A stretch of DNA of 64,000 nt from Anaeramoeba flamelloides. Its lineage: Eukaryota; Metamonada; Anaeramoebidae. The notes under the pieces are model-generated. The model ran no database searches and was not told the origin of the DNA. It saw only the letters and a list, made by a program, of their open reading frames with translations. This document shows positions 1 through 10,605 of this stretch, in pieces; positions within the stretch are counted from its first letter, which is position 1, and every line of letters starts with the position of its first letter. The stretch is taken from NCBI GenBank assembly GCA_027625915.1, contig JANTQA010000076.1, positions 2,232,001-2,296,000 of the forward strand. Reading direction: 5' to 3'. The position numbers and the translations under genes were made by a program.

Positions 1-1
1 G

Positions 2-187
2 TTGGAACTAAATTTCAATCTTGTCTCAATAATTTGGAATAATTCAGATTTAACAAACGAAAGCTCAATTGAAAATGTAATGGATCCAATAGACCAAATC
101 GCAAAACTCACACAAGAATTAACAGACAAAATTGCTTTTGTGTTAGAAATATTCAACGATGAAGAACAATTGGAATCCAAGAATTAA
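2..187 (+). CDS. C-terminal end of an unidentified gene, cut by the window edge
   Basis: The frame is open from the first bases and ends at TAA at 185-187. The last 35 residues, from an internal Met at position 81, read as a soluble amphipathic helix rich in Ile, Leu, Glu and Lys, followed by an acidic tail. A possible splice acceptor (TTCAG at about 43-47) lies inside the frame, so the true exon may begin near 48. A T-rich tract ending in AG at 243-245 lies just downstream and could be a further acceptor if the stop is not used. I do not recognise the family. It could also be a chance ORF, although its base composition is less extreme than the flanking DNA. Confidence 0.35.
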   Translation: MELNFNLVSIIWNNSDLTNESSIENVMDPIDQIAKLTQELTDKIAFVLEIFNDEEQLESKN

Positions 188-3099
188 CAAACCACTCAAC
201 CAATTGTTAATCGCTGTCAAATTCTCAATTTTTTTTTTTTTTTAGGTTATGGCGGTTGAATTATGGTATATGCAAGCGATTTTTGAAACCATTATTTTCA
301 TTTTAGAAATGAAAGGAATAACTATAGTTGTTTTAATTACAAACAAACGAGCAGTTTGCGAAGAGGTTTAGATACAATTTTGTATGGATCTAAGAATCAA
401 AAAATGAATGAAAAAATATTTTTCTTATTTCCCTTCAAAAAAGCTTTATTCCAAATCTTTTCATGCTTTAATATTTTAAATAATTCTGATGCTTGTAAAT
501 TATAATTTCAAAATTTGAACTTTTAAAAAGTCAAATGATTCTTTGAAAAAAATAACCTAAAAATATGCATTTGATACCCGTTATTAGTTTTTTTTTTTGA
601 TAATTTATTTTTATTCATTATTATTATTTTGTTTTAAATTTATCACTGAAATTCAAAGTTCTCAAAATGATAATTTTATCTCAAAGACCAAGTAGGGAGC
701 CAAATTAAAATTTTTACAATTTTCACTTTTAATTGTTTTTGAAAAGATAATTGGATTTATTCAATACAAAAATTACTAAAATATTTGAGGGCTTACAAGA
801 AAATAATCTTAATTTCTTGTAAATTAGGAAAATATTGGTATTTGAAAGCTTCTTCTTCACAACAAAGCCACATATTAACTTTTAATCCTTGCAAACATTT
901 CGAACGCTTTGTTTTTAAATTGGCTTTGTTGATTTTCCTTTTTTTAAAGGGAAAATTAGTGCTTTAATAGATTTTTTGAAATTTATTAAAAGCATATTAT
1001 TGTAGAGTATTTTGGAAAAGTGTGTAATTAAAAATAATTAAAAAAAAAATATTTCTTTTAATAGTTGGTTATTATTATTGAAAAATTTTGGTTGTCCACT
1101 TTCTATTGAACATCTAAAAAGAAGTTTTTTAAAATGACTTTTTTTATTTATAATGATTGGATATATATGTCCTTAATAAAATTAAACACTATTTTTTTCT
1201 GATTCATATTTTTCGAAATCTAGCTTTATAACTTAATTCAATTAAACACTGAAATAAATTTTTTTAGAATAAAAAAACTCTCAACTTTTGAATATCAAAA
1301 ATATTTTTGAAATAACTGTGCACTTTTTTATTTTTATTTTAAAAAAAGGGGTTGGGAAAATTTTGAAATCGAAGAATAAGTTCATGGATTAAATTAGAAT
1401 ATATTTCCAGAGAGTTTATCTTTTTAGTTGAATTTTTTTTTTTAATTTTACCATCTATAATAAAAAAAAACATTTGAAGATCAAATTAGTCGCTTTTTTG
1501 AAAATAAAATCCCCATAATTTAGAATTTGTTTTGATAAATAAGTTAAAACAAGATATTGTATATAAAAATATACACAATTTCAAATTTGAATTCAATGAT
1601 TTTGGCAAAAAATGTTTTCAAGAAAAAGTTAAAAGGGAAGTTTATTTATTTTTATTTTTTTCATTTAGTTTTTTTAATTATTTTAATGGAAGGTATTTGA
1701 TCAGTCTTCCATTTTTAGTTTTTTTTTGGGTCCTAGTGGCATATATAAAAACTCCAAATCAAAATAATTATCCCATTTAAAATCAAAATTTGAAAAATAA
1801 TATTTGATTAAATTAGAGTTATCTATGTAAATAAAAAAATTACTAATTTAATATTCGGTTCTCTAAACAAGAAATATTTGTTTTTCGTGTAAAAATAAAA
1901 TAATAATAAAAAAAAAAAAAAAAAGAATAAAAAATTGGGTAATTTGTTATGAACTTTAGTTTATATATATATACAAGAGAGTTTAAATATTTTCGGTGCT
2001 AAAAAGTAAAATAATTTAACAATGAAATTGATAAATTAAATTATAAATTTTCATTTCTATATTGTTTGGATATATAATTCTCTTTCCCCTTTTACTAAAA
2101 TTATTAATACTTTTAAATTATTTTAAAAAATTTGTGATGGTCTACAAATTTTTGATAAAATGGATTAATAAATTGTAAATAATCGAAAATAAATTTATAA
2201 ATAATGTATTTCTTTACAATATAATTAGATTTTTCATAAATTTTATAAAGGTAAAATAATTGATAAGATAGTTTTTTATCTTTGAAATAAAACCTTTTTT
2301 CTACTAAAGTTTAGAAACATTTTTTTCAAATATCAATTATTTTAAAAAATGGACTTAAAAGAACAAATAAAAAATAATTAGAATAAACCAAATCATATAA
2401 AACTTTTATTACATATAAAATAAAACTAAGAAATCAATTTATTTCCTTGAAAATTGAAAAAAAAAATTTCTTTGGGAGATAGATTGAGGAAAACATCAAT
2501 ATCTATTTTGATATCGATTAAAGATAAAAGAAAATTTGAATAGAAATTATTCTAGTTTTTTCACAATCATTAGTAATGTTTCAATAACCTTAGAATAACA
2601 CATTTTTACCAAGTGTTTATTGATCTTGCAATAAAAATAAAATTTCCAAATGAATGATGTATAAAAAAAAAATTGAAAAAAAAAAAGTCCAAAGTGAAAA
2701 TATGATTTTGGTTTTGAAATTTCCAAAATATTTTTTTTCTTCTAACATATATTCAAAGCCGTTTATACATATTTAATTTACTCCCCATAACTGGATTCCT
2801 TTGACAGGAAAATATTTTATTTGGATAAGGTTACAATAATGATTTTTGTTTAAAAAAATAGGAATTTGTTTCAGGATAATAACTAATCTTTATAAAATAA
2901 ATAAATAAAATTTATCCAATAACTTATTTTAATAATAAAAAAACCTTTTTTTTATACTCTAAATAATTGAAAAAATAGTGTCGAATCTTTTATATTCTTA
3001 GAACTTTCCAAAATTGTTCGAAAAAAAAAATTTTTAATCAATTTTTCCTGATCTTCATTTATTCTATATTTAATATAATTTTTGGTGAATTTTTATAGA
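188..3099. other. Gene desert, nothing recognised
   Basis: Very A/T-rich DNA with many A and T runs. Short open frames here have the composition of random AT-rich sequence and no recognisable domains. A T-tract/AG near 230-245 resembles a splice acceptor but has no convincing exon after it. Confidence 0.5.
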
Positions 3100-3410
3100 T
3101 AAAATTGATTTTCCAATTTTTTGTATTTTTAAAAACTCTTAAAAATTACTAAAAGTGAATTTTAATCAAAAATAAATTTTTTATCCAATTTTTCTATCTT
3201 GATCCAAAAATTTAAACTTGAAAAAAGATCAGATCTTTTCACAAAAATTAATTGTAAAAAATATATTATTTTTTTAAAATGATAATTTGTTTCTCTAAAG
3301 TTGATAAATAGTTTTTTTTTTATCCAAGATTGATTGAATATTGGTGAAAATAATTATTCTATTACATGTAGGGGTAATTAAATTATGTTTATTAGTCCCA
3401 TAAACAATCT
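3100..3410 (+). repeat. Dispersed repeat family M, copy 1 (partial)
   Basis: This segment is recognisably similar to 20830-21070 and, inverted, to 34960-35100. The shared landmarks, in order, are a GATCAGAT-type block, then a TTTCTCTAAAGTTGATAAAT block, then a block resembling TTATTCTATT. Three copies at unrelated positions indicate a mobile or formerly mobile sequence. I see no coding capacity and cannot define its ends. Confidence 0.55.
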
Positions 3411-4216
3411 TGAACTTTACTATTTTTCAATTTTTTGAGATCCTGAAATAATCAATATGTTTTTTTTGAATCAAAGTTAAAATTTGAATTACAAAAATTT
3501 TTTTACAAGAATTTAAAATTACATTTAATTTTTGAGCCAAAAAAATTCTTTGCAAATTATATTTCGATTTTAGAGGGTTTTTTATCACAATATTTTTTAA
3601 AATTTGCCGAGAAAGTGTCAAATTTCTAATTCTGACTTGGAATATATTTAATATAAATATGAAATTAATGAAAGTACTTAATTATTTTTTGTTTTTTCTA
3701 CTGATTAGAAAATATAAGTAAATATTTAATGAGAGGTGCTATTAATGTGAAGTATGTGCTGTTCAAGTCTTTATTACCAAACCCATTATGGGGTGTGTTT
3801 GTCATGTGGATAGATATAAACAATCTTTTACTTTCTTACAACTTTTTACAGCACTAGGAGATCTAATAAAAAAAAAAAAGAATAAAAGAGTTGAAATAAA
3901 GTACAACCAAAAACCAAAAAAAAACATTAAAAACAATCTGTAAGAATAACACACAATTTTTTTTTCTTTTTTTCTCAAATAAAATTATAAAACAAAAATT
4001 TAGGACTTTTAGTCAAGAATTGATCTTTAAAATTTTGTGGTTGTGCCTTATTTGATTAATTTGAATTCAATTTAAAAGTGAACAAACTATTTTTGAAAAT
4101 TTTTCTAGCCAAAATAAACTGATTGAAATTTTTGAATTTTCAAGTGAAAAATCTAAATTAATCTTAAATGTAATAAATCGTTGTATTTTCAACTTTATTT
4201 TTAATTTTTACTTATA

Positions 4217-4707
4217 GAGTAGTGAAAAAAATACCGGACATGAAAAAAATCCCTGACAAGATTTTTAATTGTGAATATTAGTAAAATTATTGTGTAATTT
4301 CATTTATTTACAATCAAATTCCTTTTTTTAAGAATCAAACTTTTTCAATTATAACTCCCCCACTTATTAGAATGATGATTGATGAAATCACACTTGTTCA
4401 AAACACCATTCAATCAATCAAAAAACAATAAGAAAAATTATCATTTTCCAAACTCTAGTAAACCTCGATAAAACTGGATTGTTTTTTGAAAAAAGTTGAT
4501 CAACATTATGGCTATCAAACAATTACTCGAGTATTCTAGAGACACCTTACTTTGATGGACATTAGGTAGGTTTATTACTAATCTCATAAAAAAATTTGGT
4601 TATTTATATTAAGGATATAATTGAAATTAGACAAAAATTTTACTAATACTCACCATTAAAAATCTTTTCCGGGATTTTTTTCATGTACGGTATTTTTTTC
4701 CCTACTC
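4217..4707. mobile_element. Non-autonomous DNA transposon (MITE) family D, copy 1
   Basis: The two ends are inverted repeats of about 70 bp. The left end starts GAGTAGTGAAAAAAATACCG and the right end is its near-perfect reverse complement. Both are flanked by TA (4215-4216 and 4708-4709), the target duplication used by Tc1/mariner transposases. The 490-bp body has no transposase. A diverged relative lies at 28781-29285. The close match of the two arms suggests fairly recent insertion. Confidence 0.8.
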
Positions 4708-5521
4708 TAAAACAAATTCAAATAATTGTCTGTAAGAACTCTAGAAATTTACTAAGAAACAATTTAATAAAGCGAACCCAAATTTATTGTAATACACCAA
4801 AAACCCAAACTGTAAAAACAAATTTTGTAATGAAAGATTTATTAACCGAACAAAGAGGGAAAATTTTCGCTTGATTATTCGATTAATTTTTTTTTCAAAA
4901 CAGAGATTAATAATTACAAACTAGTTCTTTAGAAAACTCTATTTGTTAAAAGAAAGATCAATTTGAAAAAGTTGTAACTTTTTTCAGTTATTACAAAATT
5001 TTGTCTTTTATATTGTATTTTCTGTTAGCTATCCCTAAAAGTATTGTATTCTATTTTTTTATAATCTTAATGAGCAAATAAAAGATTTTAAATCTCTTCT
5101 AACAGAGTTTGTTCTCACATTAATTTCCAAACAATTGAGAGAAAAGTAAATTATCATTTATTTACTTTATTGCCAATAAAAAAGAGTTCTCAACAATAAA
5201 CTCTCCTTTCTGTAATTTTCTTTGTTCAAATACTTTAACAGGATTTTCATTGGAGTGAAAAATAATTTCTTTTTCATAAAGAGAAAAAATTTTCCTTTAA
5301 ATAAAATGATTACAAAAAATCTTAAAAATTTTTTAAATAAAAAAAGAAAAACAAGAAGAAAAACAGAAAAAACCTTTTGTTCATTGATTTTGGGTTATAC
5401 ATAAAAAAAAAACAAAATCTAAATACAAAACAAACTTTTGCAAAAGCAAAAGATAAAATTGGAAAGTTTTCATTTTTCTGATTTTAATACAATAATTATT
5501 GTTATTGGTTTAGCAAACAAA
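4708..5521. other. Intergenic, 5' flank of the next gene
   Basis: A/T-rich DNA upstream of the ATG at 5522. Frames at 4683-4874 and 5222-5404 are open but composed of Lys/Asn/Phe/Ile as expected by chance. No promoter element can be assigned. Confidence 0.4.
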
Positions 5522-7498
5522 ATGTCTGTTTTAGATAAAACACAGTCTGATTTATTAGACGGTGAAATGGATGCTTATTTAAACAAGTCCGTAACAAAAA
5601 AAGAAAAAGAAGAGGAAGAATTAGAAGAAGGCGAAGAGGTTGGAGATCTGGTTGAAGTTCTTGAGGTAAGCGATTTCAACAAGACGAAAAAAGAAAAAGA
5701 ACAAGATCAGAAAAAAGAAAAAGAAAAAGACAAAGACAAGAAAAAAGAAAAAGAAGATGAGAAGAAAAGTAGGAAAACGAAAAAAGAAAAAGAAAAACAA
5801 AAACAAAAAAAGAAAAGAAGTAGATATCGTAAAAGAGAAAAGAAAAAATCCACCACAAGCGAGAGTAGCAATTCGTCTACTACGATCTCAAGTGAGGATT
5901 CAAGCTCTACGATTTCTGAAAGTAGATCGACCTCTCGGAGCGAATCAAGCAGCACGGAAACATCATCAAGTTCGTCAAGCGACAAGAAAAGGAGAAGCAA
6001 AGTGAAAGAGAGGGAAAGGCGAAGGAAGAGAAAAGAGAGGGAGAAGAGGCGGCGTCAAAAGGACAAAGAAAGAAAGAAGAGGGAAAAACAAAGGAGAAAA
6101 GAAAAAAACAAAAAACGAAAAATGAAAAAGAAAATGAAAAAAAAAAATAAAGATAAAACTAAAAAAAAAAAACAAAAGCAAATCGGGATCTTGGCGACAG
6201 ATTACGATTTTGAGTTTATGGACTCTGAAGAATCCGAAGGCCCAATTGTGGCGTGCGATTACCCAGAATCAACAAGTGGCCTTATTATTAAAAAGGATGT
6301 GTATAAGCAATCCTTTAAAAAAGTCAAAAAAGAAAAGGATTCCAATTCCGAAAATGCACTAATTTTCATCAAGCCTGAGCCCAGGAACGAGAAAATCGAA
6401 GAGCTCTATGATAAAAATGAAATCGCGAATAAGGAAGCCAACTTTGAGGTGGTTGATTTTCTGAATGAGGCACCCGAAATTCTGAATTCAACCTTTGATC
6501 AGTTGGTTGTCAAGAAGGATGCCCAGGAACGATCTTCAGACTATGAAACTTGGTTTCTCTTGAATTATTTAAACGAATGGAAAGGCCACTCGCTGGACAA
6601 ATTGAAAAACGAGTCCAAATATTCTGATATTGCAAAGCATTACAACAGGTATGTCGAAGACGCCTTTAAAAACGCCAAGATCTACCTTGCGATCGGGAAA
6701 GCACAATTCGAGTTTGGCACGGATCATAGCAACTCCGGTTACTTTCGGGAGGGCACGATTCGCTTCGATCAGCACGGATTCAAAATACACTCCACGAACA
6801 TCGGCGAGATCATGAATAAGAAATTTGGCAAAAATATTTCGATCAGCACAAAGCAAAGCAACCCACGGGTAATTCTAATTGACCTGATCAAGGAGAAAAA
6901 ATCAATAACAATCAAAACAAATAACCTCGCAACCAAAAGAACCTTTCTTGCGACCTTCTTTTTGTTTACACAGATGCAAAAGAAAAAAAATTTGATTGGA
7001 CATAACCCGAAGGTGGAGGGCGCGGTGATCAACCAGGAAAACATCAAAATTATGCCGCCCATGTTGGAATTGACCAAGGACTTGAAAAAACTGATTAGCG
7101 GCATCGGGTACATCTCATCGAGAGCAAATTTGACGAACCTGCTCAGTAAATATACCAAAGCCGAAGGCGTGAATTTCTTAATCGCGATAAAGGTCCCAAA
7201 GCTGTATCCCATGGAGGCAGGCTTTCTGAAAATTAAGCCCACAAAGCTATTCATCGGCTTGGGCACAAAGGTTATCGATACAATGGACTATTCCAATTCA
7301 ATAAGTGTCAGTAAAAACCCTCAAATAAAAAGAGTCTTCACCATCACAGGCACCTCTGGTAAATCAATGTTTGAAATAATTACACAGACAGATTCAGAAG
7401 CTACTTTAATCATAGCTACAATAAACCATTTTATCAAAGGTTTTAATCAAAATAAATTAGTTAAAAGGAAATCGACTTTTTTTAAAAAAAAAAATTAA
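5522..7498 (+). CDS. Lys/Ser-rich protein with C-terminal tandem PH-like domains
   Basis: A 658-residue intronless ORF. The first in-frame ATG (5522) is preferred over an upstream TTG-initiated extension of 28 hydrophobic residues. Residues 23-110 are Lys/Glu-rich, 111-156 are a Ser/Thr tract with SR-like features, and 157-220 are extremely basic, suggesting nucleic-acid or filament binding or a nuclear/nucleolar location. Residues 340-395 form a helical linker. Residues 408-485 and 552-645 each look like a PH-type beta-sandwich closed by a helix. Between them is the motif NLIGHNP followed by an acidic/hydrophobic stretch and MPP (489-513). The same architecture and motif recur in the C-terminus of the gene at 55555-59837, so the two are paralogues. 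From about 6180 to 7300 the coding DNA is strikingly richer in G and C (many third-position C and G) than any other gene here. The PH assignment is inferred from pattern; function is unknown. Confidence 0.85.
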   Translation: MSVLDKTQSDLLDGEMDAYLNKSVTKKEKEEEELEEGEEVGDLVEVLEVSDFNKTKKEKEQDQKKEKEKDKDKKKEKEDEKKSRKTKKEKEKQKQKKKRSRYRKREKKKSTTSESSNSSTTISSEDSSSTISESRSTSRSESSSTETSSSSSSDKKRRSKVKERERRRKRKEREKRRRQKDKERKKREKQRRKEKNKKRKMKKKMKKKNKDKTKKKKQKQIGILATDYDFEFMDSEESEGPIVACDYPESTSGLIIKKDVYKQSFKKVKKEKDSNSENALIFIKPEPRNEKIEELYDKNEIANKEANFEVVDFLNEAPEILNSTFDQLVVKKDAQERSSDYETWFLLNYLNEWKGHSLDKLKNESKYSDIAKHYNRYVEDAFKNAKIYLAIGKAQFEFGTDHSNSGYFREGTIRFDQHGFKIHSTNIGEIMNKKFGKNISISTKQSNPRVILIDLIKEKKSITIKTNNLATKRTFLATFFLFTQMQKKKNLIGHNPKVEGAVINQENIKIMPPMLELTKDLKKLISGIGYISSRANLTNLLSKYTKAEGVNFLIAIKVPKLYPMEAGFLKIKPTKLFIGLGTKVIDTMDYSNSISVSKNPQIKRVFTITGTSGKSMFEIITQTDSEATLIIATINHFIKGFNQNKLVKRKSTFFKKKN

Positions 7499-7720
7499 TC
7501 GCCTAATGCTTTGAGATTTTTATTTTAAAATGCTTGTTTTTTATCAAGATTTTTTTTTTTTTTAGTTTCGTTTCATTTTTTTCAGATTTTTTTATCACCA
7601 AAAAAATAAATAGCATAAACAATAATAAATAATAATTTTTTTTTGATGTTTTTGTTTTAATTTAATTTTTTTAAGTTTTTTTGCTTTAATTTTAATATTG
7701 GAATATTTTTGAAGATTATA

Positions 7721-7791
7721 AACCTTTTTCCAGTAAAGGGGGTCCAGTTTTTTTTTTTTTTTGGGGATACCCTTTTGACTGAAACAAAGTT
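7721..7791. mobile_element. Family B remnant: two inverted ends with almost no interior
   Basis: A left-type B end (variant of TTTTTCAGTCAAAGGGGCCC) and a right-type end are separated only by a T run. TA flanks it on both sides (7719-7720 and 7792-7793). It looks like an internally deleted element and forms the first member of a short array. Confidence 0.6.
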
Positions 7792-7829
7792 TACATTGAT
7801 TATTGAAATATTTTAGTTTTTTGAATGTA

Positions 7830-8367
7830 AACTATTTTTCAGTCAAAGGGACCCAGTTGTAATGGGCGGATTACACTGTTTAAAGGGTTTGAAATGATTT
7901 TAGAAGAAAAAAATTTATTTTGGAAATTTGAAAATTGAAATCTTTTTTTCACATTTTTATTTTTTTTTTTTTTTAAAAATTTTTTTACACATAATTTATT
8001 TGCAATTATTTTTTTTGAAAAATTCATAGTCATTTGGTAAAAATTTTATTATTCTAATGTTATTGAAACAGGGGAAATTATTGCTGAGAAAGCATATTTA
8101 TTTATATTGGTATTGTATTTGATCTTCTATTGAAGATCAAAATGAACAGTAATGTTTTGCTCAATTGGTGCCCAACAAGTTTTTTTTTTTTCTATTTTTA
8201 AGAAAATATATTGATTTTTAACTTTTATTTCAGCTCTATATCATCTTTTCTTTGATTTTTATTATTCTATTATTTCTTATTCTATCTTCAAAGGTAATTT
8301 ATAAAAAATATTTTTTTTTTGGAAAAGAACAATTTTTTTTGGGGATACCCTTTGACTGAAACAAAGT
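7830..8367. mobile_element. Non-autonomous DNA transposon family B, copy without nested MITE
   Basis: Ends are inverted repeats built on CAGTCAAAGGG(G/A)CCC. The element is flanked by TA and is 538 bp long. Its body aligns with 8407-9104 and 31657-32349 but lacks the ~165-bp H element those copies carry, so it preserves the empty site (near a palindromic GATCTTCTATTGAAGATC at about 8120-8137). No coding sequence. Confidence 0.75.
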
Positions 8368-8406
8368 TAACATTGATTATTGAAATTTTTTTGTTTTTTG
8401 AATGTA

Positions 8407-9104
8407 AACTATTTTTCAGTCAAAGGGGCCGAGTTGTAATGGGTGAAATACATGTGCTTAAAGGGTTTGCATAGATATTAGAAGAAAAAAAAATTTTTTT
8501 GACATTTTCAAAATTAAAATCATTTTTTCACATTTTAAGTTTTTTTTTATTTTTCGATTTTTTTTTAAAACGTTATTCAGTTGCAAAAATTTTTTTTATT
8601 GCAAGATCAATAGTCACCTGGTAAAAATATGTTATTCTAAGGTTATTGAAACCATGGAAATGGTTGTTGATAAATCATATTAATTTCTATTGCAATTCTA
8701 TTCGATCTTTGATCTTGATATTTGTTTAATAAATATGAAAATTTTCCACTTCATTTTCATTTCCTTTTTCAAATAGAGACCACAAATACCAACAAACTTC
8801 GTTTGGGGACTTGATTTGTAATAGAAAATTATGTAAAACGAAGTGGAAAATGTTTCTTATTTATTATTCAAATACTAGTAGAAGTTCAAAAAGAAAATTA
8901 TTGTTTTTCTCAATAGTACACAAAGAATTTGAGTTTTTCAATTTTTAAGAAAAAATGTTGATTTATTAGTAATCTTTCAGACAGATATCAACAAGTCCTT
9001 GATGTGTATTATTCGTCTTATTTCTTATTTGTTCTTCAAAGGCCAATTATATAAAATAATTGATATTTGAAAAAAAAGTTGGGCACTTTGACTAAAACAG
9101 AGTT
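8407..9104. mobile_element. Family B element carrying a nested family H MITE
   Basis: TA-flanked, 698 bp, with B-type inverted ends (CAGTCAAAGGGGCC at the left; CACTTTGACT at the right, slightly decayed). It is separated from the preceding B copy by a spacer of about 38 bp that is nearly identical to the spacer between the first and second members at 7792-7829, so the three copies form a short tandem array. A second MITE occupies 8714-8878. Confidence 0.75.
8714..8878. mobile_element. Family H palindromic MITE nested in B
   Basis: About 165 bp. The ends relate to the H consensus CTGGTATTTGAATAATAAAT, followed inward by a block containing CCACTTC on each arm. The same element sits at the same place in the B copy at 31657-32349, and free-standing H copies occur at 10057, 41913 and 46793. 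Confidence 0.7.
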
Positions 9105-10056
9105 TAGTTTTTAAAAAGTTGAATCTTTGATCTGAAAGTTAAAGATTTCGTAATAGGTTAAAGTTTGAGAATTATATGTTAAGAAACCTGCTTGATCCAA
9201 AATACTTGTAAAATAGAGCTTGTGATGAAAATATATATTACCGCCATATTAACAATCAATTCACGATTAGTCCGACTTTATGAATAAAAATAATAAAATC
9301 ACCATATTCCACATTATCACGATATATATATTATCTTGAAAATATGAAAAATTATTTTTTTGAAATCACCATAAAAAAACTCTTGACTTTTACAAAGCCT
9401 TGAGAATTTTAAAACACTTTTCCACTTTAAATATGTTAAGAAGGGGTTTTAAGTTTTGTGAATTGTCTTAAAGTGTTTGAAATTTTTGAAAGGAAGAAAA
9501 CTTTAATCAAAAGAATAAGACTGTTTGGTAGTGGATTGGAATATTTTTCTTTTTATTTTTTGTTTTTAATAAAATATAAAATCTCAAATGAATTTTATGA
9601 TCAGACTAATAATTACCCATTACAACAATACCCTTGAATATAAAATAGATGTGTTTTTTTGAAATTGAATTATTACCTTCACAATTTAAACAACCAAAAA
9701 GTATAAATACTAATTTTCCTTTGGTTTGGTGATCGATCAAACAATAACCTCAAAGCTCGAGTTACTGATTTTTGTCCAATAAATAGATACTAAAAGAAGA
9801 AAAATATGATGAAAACTACTGTATAAAAAATCTTAAAAATTGGTGATAATGTGGATAGGTTGTTTATAAAGATTTTGAAAAGTTATCAAACCCCTTTCAG
9901 CTTTAATAGAATAAAAAAAAAAAAAAAAGATCTTGACCTGTGAACACAATTTTTAAAGAACGGGTGAAGGGGTGGTTGTTTTAGAACCTCATTTATTCAA
10001 CACAATTTGCAACACCATGATTGACTAAGAAAAAATATGTTTATCTCGAGTTATTA
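9105..10056. other. Intergenic, no gene seen; CG-containing motif patch
   Basis: Nothing coding. Between about 9236 and 9345 there are several short motifs related to AATCACCATATT and ATCACGAT. They resemble, in opposite orientation, the motif cluster at 10437-10605, so the two may be the subterminal regions of one decayed element of about 1.4 kb. Confidence 0.4.
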
Positions 10057-10223
10057 CTATTATTTGAATTTTCAATCGGAATAATTTTCAATTCCTTTTG
10101 GGATTTCCTTTTTCAGATGGAACCCACAAAATACAACTTACTTTTTTTGGCAACTCTTTGATAGTAAAAGAAAAAATGAAAAAGGAAGTGCAAATTTTTT
10201 CTTATTAAGAATTTAAATACAAG
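10057..10223. mobile_element. Family H MITE, diverged copy
   Basis: TA-flanked, 167 bp. The two arms pair imperfectly (left CTATTATTTGAATT, right its degenerate complement), with the H-type inner blocks of TTCC and GGAAGTG. More diverged than the copies at 41913 and 46793, hence older. Confidence 0.6.
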
Positions 10224-10436
10224 TATTGTTTTTGTTCTAAAAGGATTGATAGGTTTGTTAACCAAATCAAAAGAAAATACAATAAAACTCTTTGATCTTA
10301 TCCTTGATTGAATAAAGTATCTTTTTTGTTGTTTTTTTCAAAAGAATAACATTATTCCACCTCATCAATTTTTTGTTCAAAATAATTTTCTTTATAAAAA
10401 TATTGCTGAATTAACCCAAAACCCCATCAACTATTA

Positions 10437-10605
10437 TATCATGATTACTATTAAATTATGATATTTTTAATTTATCACGATTTTTTAATAATTATCGCGA
10501 TTTTATATCTATTACAATAATATTGCATATCGCGATTTTCTGATATTATCACAATTTGATAAAAATATTCACGATTTTTGTAAATTATGGCGATTTTTGT
10601 AACTT
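10437..10605. repeat. Degenerate short-motif array around ATCGCGATTTT
   Basis: About seven copies of a motif varying from ATCACGATTTTT through ATCGCGATTTT to GGCGATTTTT, spaced roughly 20-25 bp apart in the same orientation. CG dinucleotides are otherwise rare here, so the clustering stands out. It could be a transposase-binding subterminal array (as in some DNA transposons), another DNA-binding site cluster, or a decayed satellite. Confidence 0.55.

Noticed and set aside
5621-6181. Several overlapping ORFs on both strands within the Lys/Ser-rich part of the 5522-7498 gene
   Set aside because: Shadow frames of repetitive coding DNA with no independent features.
6569-7266. Minus-strand ORFs of 95 and 165 residues opposite the PH-like region
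   Set aside because: Open because of the unusual G/C-rich codon use on the plus strand; the plus-strand protein has a paralogue, the minus-strand frames do not.
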